A stretch of DNA of 64,000 nt from contig CM032117.1 of assembly GCA_018894105.1 (NCBI GenBank), positions 34,204,501-34,268,500 on the forward strand, read 5' to 3'. Source of the stretch: Jacaranda mimosifolia (Eukaryota; Streptophyta; Magnoliopsida; Lamiales; Bignoniaceae). Of this stretch, positions 55,480-64,000 are shown piece after piece. The notes beneath the pieces are model-generated. The model was not told the DNA's origin and made no database searches. It saw only the letters and a list, made by a program, of their open reading frames with translations. The stretch's first letter is position 1. Each line of letters opens with the position of its first letter. A program made the translations under genes and the position numbers.

Positions 55480-55830
55480 GTGCGAAACTTGTTGAACATG
55501 TCATAAATTATGTTTTCAGTACTTTGTTGAATGTATTATAAATTTTTTATTTTTCTCACATCAATCAACATATTACATATATATATATATATATATTCAT
55601 TGTGTCTGGCACAATATAATGTGACTAATTAACCTTTTAGAATATTCGAAATTTTAGTTACGTTCTTGATGGATTAGGTCGTTCCAAGTGAGAAGGAAAG
55701 GTACCAAGAAATTAAATATGATGGGCATCCTAATGAAATTTCAGATATGGCATATAATTATAATTCAGTCAAAACCATTGCTTTTGGGAACATTGAAAGT
55801 AATGAGAATGAAAATATAACAATGATCTCC
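54913..55830. other. AT-rich intergenic region with TA microsatellites
   Basis: Downstream of the minus-strand gene that follows. TA runs lie at about 55450-55477 and 55578-55596. No coding sequence is supported. Confidence 0.5.
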
Positions 55831-56610
55831 TCATTCCGGTGGAGTGCAGCCCATGGACGTCGTGGTTGATTGGTGGTTTCCGCCGCAGCTCAGGGCCCTG
55901 ATCAGCCCCCACAACCCCCATCCTCTGTTTCTCCCTCCACCAACCTCGTCAATATCCCACTTTTCAAATCTAAAAAAGGGCGGCGGCGGTGGTGGTGGAC
56001 ACTGGCGGCGGCTCTGCCTGCTCTTCATATTCCTAAGTTCCACTTCCGTAGAAAATCTTGAAATCCCAAACAAGAACAAGTACCATTTAGCTTTTCCTGA
56101 GGATGAGGAGGATGTCAATATGGACATTTTATGCAGAGGAAAACCATGCCCTTTTCCGAGCTTGCTGGTGTCGTACACTTTCCTGTGCATAAGGGTTGTA
56201 CATTTTGTCCCATTCTTGGGACGCTTCTTATTGTTATTAGCTTGTTTCTGACTCTCAACTGGACACGAGAAGTCCTTTCGGTAGGTAGCTGGCTGCTTGT
56301 AAGGGATGAGTTTTCCACAAAAAACGATATTTTCTTGTGAAAAATCAGTAAAAGTGGTGGTAGAAGGATTTAATTCTTGGCTAAAGAACTCAAAATAGTC
56401 GTGTTCGGAGGAGGACAAGGAGTTGGAGACATGTGATTGATCCAAGGACGACAAATCTTCTTCCAATTCAGCGCTTTGATCATTACTATATAATGCAAGA
56501 TCACATAGAGAAAGCGTTTCATCTTCTTCATTTGTTGTTTCATGCATGTCTTTGGAGTAAAGGGTTTCTCCTAAAAGTGGTTCTTGAACTAGCATTATGG
56601 TTATCTGCAA
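55831..56610 (-). CDS. Plant-specific protein of unknown function, 259 residues
   Basis: A single uninterrupted frame on the minus strand. The start could be Met1 or Met6 (MLVQEPLLGE). Features: an acidic N-terminus (about 25-55), EHDYFEFFSQE at 69-79, NIVFCGKLIPYK at 94-105, a basic Lys/Arg/Asn stretch at 121-131, GKAKWYLFLFGISRF at 172-186 then a basic MKSRQSRRQ at 195-203, seven prolines at 205-211, and a Gly/Trp-rich C-terminus WGLWGLIRALSCGG at 231-244 ending near MGCTPPE. The FEFFS and FCGKLIP blocks recall small plant families of unknown function, including membrane-associated kinase-regulator-like and DUF1645-like proteins; I cannot choose between them. No signal peptide or membrane span. 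A conserved-looking plan, no frame damage and a promoter argue for a live gene. Confidence 0.78.
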   Translation of the reverse strand: MQITIMLVQEPLLGETLYSKDMHETTNEEDETLSLCDLALYSNDQSAELEEDLSSLDQSHVSNSLSSSEHDYFEFFSQELNPSTTTFTDFSQENIVFCGKLIPYKQPATYRKDFSCPVESQKQANNNKKRPKNGTKCTTLMHRKVYDTSKLGKGHGFPLHKMSILTSSSSSGKAKWYLFLFGISRFSTEVELRNMKSRQSRRQCPPPPPPPFFRFEKWDIDEVGGGRNRGWGLWGLIRALSCGGNHQSTTTSMGCTPPE

Positions 56611-56618
56611 AGGCTACC

Positions 56619-56645
<27 letters not shown>
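56619..56645. repeat. TA microsatellite in the 5' UTR of the 259-residue gene
   Basis: Pure TA run ending in TATGTACGTATGTATG, nine bases upstream of the start codon on the minus strand. It lies within the predicted untranslated leader and could fold or vary in length. Confidence 0.8.
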
Positions 56646-56649
<4 letters not shown>

Positions 56650-56780
56650 GTATGTATGTATGAATGTATATGTTGTTGTTTGGGGTGGGGGGTGGGTGGG
56701 GTGTTGGGGAGAGGCACTGGCTTGTTTGGTGAAGTTTAAGTTGGACCTGACATTATTGGGGAGGTTGGAGTATGTTTGGG

Positions 56781-56792
56781 TTATATATATAA
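56781..56792 (-). promoter_or_regulatory. TATA box of the 259-residue gene
   Basis: TTATATATATAA read on the minus strand, about 170 bases before the start codon. Transcription would start near 56755 and give a leader of about 145 bases. It stands out from the G-rich sequence on both sides. Confidence 0.5.
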
Positions 56793-56849
56793 GAGTTTTT
56801 TGTGAGAGTCAAAGATTGGAACTTGAAAAGGATTGGTGGATATTTCACT

Positions 56850-58501
56850 AAAAAAGTAAGGGATTCATTGATGGGATTATGGTTTTAGGATTTTGGCCTT
56901 TTTTCTAGATGCATAGAAAAAGCCGGTGGGTAATTGGGGGGTGGGAGTCCGAGGGGGCCATTGTTCTCTTTTGGTTTTCTAGAAGCGAAGTGGAAGTGGA
57001 AGGTCAATAAAAACCACTATTGTACCACACTTTGGGGCATAATCCATGGCCAAAAAATAAGGTCAAAATAGATTCGATTTATGTATGATATTATCATTCT
57101 ATGCTTTATATTAAACTAAATGTTAGTACGGTTCACACGATTAAAAGTTAATTTCATACCATTAAATTTCTTGTCTATAAATTTTGATATTTGATTTTAA
57201 AACTAAGTTATTAAAAATATAAATTGAATTGACAATTCTTATAGTTAAATTTTTTTTTGAAAAATTATGTATAAACAAAAAGTATTTGAACGTAATAGGC
57301 TTGGGAATAATATAAACTAAAATTTGATGCACCAATTTTCATAGTCCGATTGTCGTTTTACTTTATAAACCTATATTTTGATGGTAAAATGAATTTTGTT
57401 TTTTGTCTAAGCGACTCCAATTTGTTGAGTTCAAGTTGCTAACCGAAGACTCAACCCTATTTTAGTCAATGGCTTAACATGAAAATAGGGATTAATATCC
57501 TTAAAGAGTGGTGCCCATGTTTACATTATATTCCATGAACTTAATAATTATTAGTTAGTTATAAGTTAATTAAATGAGCTTGGAAGATATGAAGTTGCGT
57601 ACATGTCATGTGGACAAGTCGTTTGTATTTCTAGAATTGGGCCCCAGCTGGCAGCTGCCTCCTTTCAACAGTTAAATTGGGCAGCTCATCAATGGGCCGC
57701 CGCCGCCGGCCTCTTATTTTCCTACAACTTCCCTTTTTCTTATTTCCCCTCCTTTTTTTTTCTTCTTCTTCTTTTGGTGGGGTTCTGAGTTGATCAATGA
57801 GAAATGAAAAAGATAAAAATGTTAAATATTTTTTTATGATTTTTTTTTTCAAAATTACTTGTGGAGAATTAAGACATTCATCATTCATCAATCTAATAGA
57901 AAAATTACTTAAATTTGAAAAGAAAAATAATTACTTTAGGAAGTGAGACCTTATGTGTGTATATATTTTGTAATAAAAATTAAATAGGAAGATCAAGTTT
58001 GATTGTAGAGAGTAACATTAAAGATCACAATGTTCACAAAATAAATAAATAAATAAGATAAGATAAGATAAGATAATTTTAGGTAATATAATTAATCTTT
58101 TTTGTCATGGTAAGTAATAATACAAAAATAAATTAAGAATTGTACAACAAATAATGCAAAAATATTATATCTAGTTGTACCTCAAAAATAAAAGGAGAAA
58201 AAGGGATCTTGAATTTGATCTCCAAAAATGTGGACATTCAATCAAATTTTGACATTAATTTATTATGTATATAATGTATATAATTAGTTATTAATGACAG
58301 ATCACGATATAATGACATGGTGGGACATCTTAATAATATACAACAATATGCTTGATAATATATCATTTAAAAAGATTCGCAAAATCCCATAGTCCATTGC
58401 AAAATCTATGTAAAAGTAGTGGGTAGTGGATATGCTTATTCACCATTATGCTATTATTATGCCTGTTATATTCTTGATTCTTCTATGCTTTTCAATCTAG
58501 C

Positions 58502-58553
<52 letters not shown>

Positions 58554-58779
58554 ACCCAGCAAACTTAGAACCATGTGCCCATTATACCCTTGAGAAGTAT
58601 GAAGGAGATGGTTGAATGTCCCTTTCTAGATTACGAAACTATCTTCTGAGTTTAAGTAAGACAACCAATTTAGACTAACAAGTCATAGTGGGCCTAATAT
58701 TTTTACGTATGTTGGAAAGAGAAAAATGTTTCTTTTCTTCCTCGTTGGTTAATCAAGCTTTGAGGATTTTTTAGTGGAA

Positions 58780-58817
<38 letters not shown>

Positions 58818-59197
58818 GATTTAATTTAGTTATTTAAAATCAAATTTAATTAGAATTTTTAGTTTTCAAGTAATCTGGTTTTACTTATTTTGGTATTAAA
58901 AATTTTGTTTTAAAAATACTAGTTAATAAGGGTCCTCGAGAGAGGTATTACATATTTAGATCCTACCTTAAATACGATGGACAAATTAAGAGATAGACAA
59001 TAAAGATAAATCAAGAGCAGTTTTATTGTTCTTAATTAAATATGAAACAAGAACGATGATTCATATTTTTAAAGTAGATCTTCATGGACCTGTAAGCCCC
59101 ATATATGTATTACATTAGTGATCAGTAATAGGCTATATGACCACAAACTTCATGGATTATTTTTTGGACTTGATGTAGGTACATTAATAATAGACAG
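56850..59197. other. Intergenic region with microsatellites
   Basis: No gene is supported. Repeats: AAAT then AGATA runs at 58040-58076; TA followed by TG at 58502-58550; TA at 58784-58813. A locally GC-rich patch at about 57640-57715 (GGGCCGCCGCCGCCGG) is followed by a pyrimidine tract to about 57775 on the plus strand; open frames on both strands there look incidental. Confidence 0.5.
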
Positions 59198-60001
59198 TGA
59201 TATGGGATAACCAAGCAGCCCCAACCCAATAACACTCGATCAGGTCATAGACGGTCTAATCATCGGTTAGGCCCAACCAATTTTGGGCCAGTCACACTGT
59301 TAATCGGATTTCGACCATGGTAGATAATCTTTGCCTTGCTGACAAGGTTATGGTTGATCACCATCGGGGTTGCCCCATTCAACTTTTAGCCAAGAGACTC
59401 AAATACAATAGAGTTGTACCCTATCAACTAGAGTCTAATGATGTCTCACTTAAGTATTTAGATCAACCAGAGAGGTCGAATTTTGGCGATAGCCTCTCAA
59501 CCGCATTGAGCACACTGCCAGGCGGCATGCCTCCGCATTAATGGTGCATGTCTCCTCAATACTACCTTTTTCAACCGTGCCAGGCTATGCGCGCCTCCAG
59601 TATACCACTTTGTCCTAGGTTACTGGAGGCAGCGCCACCTGGAATAGTGCATGGGCTAAAGAAGACCTAAAAGTCCTCAAGGAATGAAAAAAGCCCTATT
59701 TGTAAACAAAGACATCATAGACATATCAACCACATGGAGAAGGCTATAAATACCCTATTGACAGCCTCCTCAAGGTATGCACACTATCATCCTAAGCCCT
59801 CACACTGCTTCTCTATCTTCTAGTCGATTTACTAAATTGAGCATCGGAGTGCCTTAGCAGAAGGCCTCTCGGCTAGCCTAATGTTTGCTATTAGCTACAA
59901 GCTCGACCTAAGCACTTCGCAAAGCATCCTACTCGACCTGCTTTCAAGTCGATCAAATTGGACTTCAACCCAATACTCTCACAAAACAATTCATACCCTC
60001 A
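59198..60001 (+). repeat. 5' LTR of the Tat-type gypsy element
   Basis: About 800 bp, from TGATATGGGATAACC to TACCCTCA, directly before the primer site. A promoter TATA (CTATAAATA) lies at 59744-59752. The 3' LTR is outside the window, so the boundaries rest on TG...CA termini and the primer site alone. Confidence 0.65.
59744..59752 (+). promoter_or_regulatory. LTR TATA box of the gypsy element
   Basis: CTATAAATA, about 250 bases before the LTR end, a normal place for the U3/R boundary. Confidence 0.55.
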
Positions 60002-60007
60002 TTATTT

Positions 60008-60023
60008 TGGCACCGTCTGTGGG
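60008..60023 (+). other. Primer-binding site of the gypsy element
   Basis: TGGCACCGTCTGTGGG differs by one base from TGGCGCCGTCTGTGGG, the hallmark just after the 5' LTR in many plant Ty3/gypsy elements. Confidence 0.8.
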
Positions 60024-60039
60024 AAACTCAATCCGCAGC

Positions 60040-61490
60040 TACAAGAAATAGTGAACACTAGGCGAGCCATTTCTGAAAGGGATGAAAACATAAGATCCCC
60101 AACCTCTCCTCCTTGACTCCAACAAGAGCCGGATGTGACGAGGCCTAGCGCCCAGCCATAGCAAGTGGTCACTTTAACCATGCCCGAACTCATGCAATTA
60201 AAAAGCAAGCAGATATCTGCTCAAATCTCAACTCAACTATAAGCTGCCCTCAGCCAACACAACACTTAGCTCGGGCCAACCGCTAGTGCCACTCCTCAAC
60301 CCACTTAGCGCGAGGAGAGAACCCCTAGAGAAGAGAGAGGTCGACCAAAAGCCAGGCAACCATATACTCGACGAGAAGACAATCCTGGGTGATTCCTAAG
60401 GGAAGAAGCACGACCAATTCCTCAGGAAGGGTTGCAGATTTCGTTGATCACAGCATTCGACCCCTTCAAGCCCCGCAGTGTGACAGGGTCGAACGCGCAG
60501 ACCTTAGACAAATAGGAATCTAACCAGGCTGATCGGGAGGAATGGGAATAAGTTTCCTAATAGGTACAACAATTGAATCGACAACTCAAAGAGATTTCAA
60601 AGAGGAACATTGAGAGGAACCCCTATTATGATGGCGCTCCCAATTTTCATCGTGAAAGGGAGTGACTATTCATACAAGAGATAGTAGATGAATAAATCAC
60701 TATCAATGCCAAAGTTCCAACCGGGTTACCCAGATATGATGGCTCGATGGACCCAAATGAGCATCTACTACAATTCAAGCACATGACGCAGTTTCATGGG
60801 CACAACGAGTACATCTATGTTAAGATGCTAGTCACCACATTCCAAGGAATTGTGCTCGACTGGTTTGTGAAGTTAGAACCAATATCGATCTACTCATACG
60901 ACTAGATATACGACAAGTTTCTCCACCAATTCGCTAGTCGGAGGAAGGTGAAGCTTCCCTATACCCATTTGCACACCGTCAAATCGAATGAGGGAAAGTC
61001 ACTTCGCGAATTTTTCACAAGATTTAATACTGAAGTTCTGATGATCGACATCACCTGGATTGAATTTCTAATCAACGTGTTCTTCCTGGGTTTTCGACAT
61101 AAAGAGTGCGTTAATGCTTTAGTTAGAGAGCGACCAAGGACCATGGAAGAACTACTTAACCTCGCAGAGAGTACATAACTCAAGAGGATATGAATAAGCT
61201 TAAGTATGACAATCCAGATACCGACAAGAAAAAGACCAAAGAGAAAGATGACCGTCAGCATAAAGATGGTCATCGATCTCCGATCAAATATTTCCACAAC
61301 TACACCCCACTCAATGCTGCAAGAAATGAGGTATTATTCACCATCCAGCATGACAACCTCATCAAGAAACCCAGTAAGCTGACCGAGATAGAGGCCATGA
61401 AAATGTCCAATAAATACTACTACTTTCATAGACAGAAAGCCCATGACACGAAGGATTGTTTCAACCTCCATGAAAGATTGAGAGGCTGAT
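60040..61490 (+). pseudogene. gypsy gag, broken
   Basis: The gag core reads KVPTGLPRYDGSMDPNEHLL (about 60709-60770), FQGIVLDWFVKLEP (about 60841), and a longer open stretch 60948-61178 with SNEGKSLREFFTRFNTEVL. The C-terminal block KYYYFHRQKAHDTKDCFNLH lies near 61410-61475. In-frame stops interrupt the earlier part several times. The protein would form the virus-like particle. Confidence 0.8.
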
Positions 61491-61753
61491 TTGACAAGGC
61501 CATCTAAAAAAGTTCAACGATGAAAGAGCTTAACAAGAAGCAGGCGTAACCGACCAGACTCCCCGTAGAGAAAGGTTGGTTAGCCTGAAGAAATAAGATA
61601 AAGGAAAGAAACTTGCCCATGATCCTCGACTACCTATCAGAGGAGTAATTGACACTATTGTTGGAGGCCCAATCGAGGGGGATTCAAAATCGGCCAGTAC
61701 TGGAGTCAACCAAATCTTCTTCAATCGAAATAGTTTTCTAGCTTTCGACCTGC

Positions 61754-62215
61754 ATGGAGCCAATTTTCGTCTACGATGCCAACCTTTCCCACATCAAAAA
61801 TCAAGGGGCTGACAATAAGCTGGATTGCCCTATCATCGTATCAATTAAAATTGCAAACTTTGAGGTGAGAAAAGTATTGGTCGAGAACGAAAGCTCAACA
61901 AACATCATTTTCCTGTCGACCCTGAAGAGAATGAATATAGGCAAGTTGAAATTCGAGCTTGTCCGCACCCCGCTAGTCAAATTTAAGGGGTTGGAGACCA
62001 TCCCTGAAGGATCTATAAATCTGTCCACATTATTTAGCAAGGCCCCTCGGCACAAAACCCTTATAGTTAATTATCTGGTCAACGATGCACCTTTTGCTTA
62101 TAACGCCATCGTTGGTCAACCAATATTGAACCACTTTCGAGCTATTATCTCAACCTATCATATGAAGATCAAATTTCCAACAGTCGTTGGGCAGACAAAC
62201 TCCTCTGCAACATAA
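61754..62215 (+). pseudogene. gypsy protease, active site altered
   Basis: The frame is open for 153 codons. The active-site block reads VLVENESSTNIIF near 61876-61914 where active relatives have LVDNGSSxxILF: the catalytic Asp is Glu and the Gly is Glu, so it should be inactive. The downstream landmark AIVGQPILNHFRAIISTYHM is intact in form. Frame changes follow at about 62190. Confidence 0.8.
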
Positions 62216-62529
62216 AATAAGCCTGGTGGTGTTATGTAATTTCGATCGAGGCAAACAAATAGAAAACCTGACCCAAATTGAAGCCCTTAGGAGATGCCCA
62301 GTAGCCGAACCCGATGAGGGACAGCGAAACAAGAAAAGAAAGTTGGAAGAAACTAGGGTCGAGCTTGTCAGCGAATTTAAGACAATTGAGCTGGAATTAG
62401 GGAACCTAGACAAGACTACAGAAATCGGGACAAATATGGGCAACAACATAGAATGCCTTATGGTCGATTTCCTTAGAAAAAATGTTGACAATTTTGCTTG
62501 GAAGGCTTTTGACCTCTAAGGAATTGACC

Positions 62530-64000
62530 CCAATGTCATCGTACGCTGCCTAAATATAGACCCCTCATTCAAACCAGTGAAGCAGAAGACAAGAACCTTC
62601 AATGTTGAACGCTTCCAAATCATCGAAGAGGAGATCAACAAACTTTTAGAGACAGGATACATTGTAGAAATTCAATATCCAAGTTGGCTTTGTAATGTAA
62701 TCCTTGTCCCTAAGAATGAGAGAAAGTGACAAATGTGTAACGATTTCACTGATTTGAATAAAGCTTGCTCTGAAGATCCTTACCCCTTGCCTTGTATAGA
62801 TTCATTAGTAGATTCTACTGTTGGTTGTGATTTGTTGAGAATGATGGATGCATTTCAAGGTTATTACCAAATTTTCATGGCACCCGAAGATAGGGATAAG
62901 ACCTCCTTCGTCATCCCCAATAGGGTATATTATTTTTTGGTCATGCTCTTTGGGCTCAAAAATGCAAGTGCAACTTATCAAAAACTAGTAAACTTTATAT
63001 TCAAAAATGAGATTAGAAAGAACATAGAGGTGTATGCCGACAACATGATCGTCAAAATAGAAAAAGAATCAAATTACTTAACCGACCTCAACCATACATT
63101 CTTAATATTGCAAGCATTTCGCATGAAGCTTAACCCTAACAAGTGCACACTCGAGGTGAAAGAAGGTAAATTTTTAGGCTATATGGTCAATCAAAGAGGT
63201 ATCGAGGCCAACCCATAGAAAATTCAGGCTATTCTGGACATCACACCTCCTCGAACAGTAAGAGAGGTCCAACGTCTAGTTGGCAAAATCATAGCTCTAG
63301 GTTGATTTATTGCTCAACTAACCGACAAAAGCTTACCAATCTTCAAAATCCTTAGAAACGCAGAGAAATTAGGTTTACAGTGGACAGAACAATGTGACCA
63401 GGTACTGGTTGAATTAAAGCAATACCTTTCATCAGCATCGATGTTAGCTAAACCTGAGGTTGGAGAAATCTTGCATATTTATTTAGTAGTCTCGTCGGCA
63501 TCCATCAGTTTAGTTTTAGTTTCGACCAGAAATGACGCCTATTGACTAGTCTACTAAAGTAGCAAAGCATTGCAGGGCTCGGAGCACAACTATTTAGAAA
63601 TCAAAAATTTTGCTCTTGCCCTAGTCACACCAGCAAGGAAATTGAGGCCTTACTTCTAATCCCACTCCATTGTCATTTTGACAAATCAACCGTTGAAGCA
63701 AGTGTTGTCCAAACCAGATACATCATGAAGGTTGATGAGATGGGCAATCAAATTAGGGGAGTTTGACATTACTTTTCATCCCCAAAAGTGTTAGAAGACT
63801 TCATCACCAAAAGGCTCGATCTACCCGACTACTCGATCGGGATTCCTTATGGTGGACATGCATGTAGATGGTTCGCAACCTCAAGGAGAAATTGGTATCT
63901 CCTTGCGCTCTCCACGAGCTGAGGAATACGACTTCGTAATCAAACTCGACTGCCCCACCACAAACAATGAGGTAGAATACAAGGCCCTCCTGGCCAGCAT
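62530..64000 (+). pseudogene. gypsy RT and RNase H, broken, cut by the window end
   Basis: RT begins near 62560 (FKPVKQKTRTFNVERF) with a stop at 62728 just before MCNDFTDLNKACSEDPYPLP. The palm motif at 63033-63044 reads YADN rather than YADD, removing a catalytic aspartate. The GLKNASATYQKLVN block is present at about 62953-62994. After a stop at 63219 the connection and RNase H follow (GSEHNYLEIKNFALALVTPA near 63580-63640), with further stops. From about 63850 a second RNase H-like domain starts (DMHVDGSQPQGEIGISLRSP; later NNEVEYKALLAS at the last bases), as in Tat elements. Confidence 0.85.

Larger units (their letters stand above)
59198..64000 (+). mobile_element. Tat-type Ty3/gypsy element, 5' part, runs off the right edge
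   Basis: In order: 5' LTR 59198-60001, primer site about 60008, gag about 60040-61490, protease about 61750-62215, RT about 62530-63330, RNase H about 63330-63840, and the start of a second RNase H-like domain at the window end. The domain order and the second RNase H point to the Tat lineage. Frame breaks occur in every domain. It is on the opposite strand from gypsy A and B and is a different subfamily. Confidence 0.85.

Noticed and set aside
55844..56251. 135-codon plus-strand open frame
   Set aside because: Antisense to the 259-residue gene; its low-complexity proline and glycine runs come from the reverse of that gene.
57631..57891. Minus-strand 86-codon frame rich in Lys, Glu and Arg
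   Set aside because: It derives from a pyrimidine tract and has no gene context, TATA or family features.

Overview
This looks like nuclear DNA of a flowering plant, most likely a eudicot. It is AT-rich, has multi-exon genes with GT/AG introns, and is mostly filled by nested plant LTR retrotransposons. No rRNA, tRNA or CRISPR array was seen. All readings come from the sequence by eye; no database search was run.

Only two genes look intact. The first is a nine-exon gene at 22111-30198 (+) encoding an 817-residue double-AAA ATPase of the plant CDC48C / NVL type, a nuclear and nucleolar remodelling ATPase linked to ribosome assembly. The second is an intronless plant-specific gene of unknown function at 55831-56610 (-), 259 codons, with a well-placed TATA box.

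Most of the rest is layered transposons. Three members of one Ty1/copia family with long LTRs (about 2.2 kb) are present: a minus-strand copy running off the left edge (1-5094), a complete degenerate copy at 10023-20225 (+), and another at 38749-48845 (+). The second and third sit inside two minus-strand copies (A and B) of one Ty3/gypsy family; near-matching 5-bp target duplications prove the nesting. The host family shows gag and protease, then tandem repeats where reverse transcriptase would be expected. Next to copy A lies a degenerate, apparently spliced gene on the opposite strand that resembles the plant 'putative gypsy-type transposon' protein family.

Gypsy copy B also carries two non-autonomous hAT elements (50202-51815 and 52471-52864), each with a perfect 8-bp target duplication. 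A truncated MULE lies at about 31290-33450 (-). A tRNA-derived SINE with an AAAG tail and a 17-bp imperfect target duplication lies at 54766-54895. Intron 5 of the ATPase gene appears to hold an old minus-strand LTR or TRIM relic. The right end is a Tat-type Ty3/gypsy element (59198 to the window end, +) with LTR, primer site, gag, protease, RT and RNase H, all broken.

The most unusual material is the gypsy A/B family (gag-protease, tandem array, possible opposite-strand gene) and the copia family, which has a 1.9-kb untranslated leader with a GC-rich core that differs strongly between copies.
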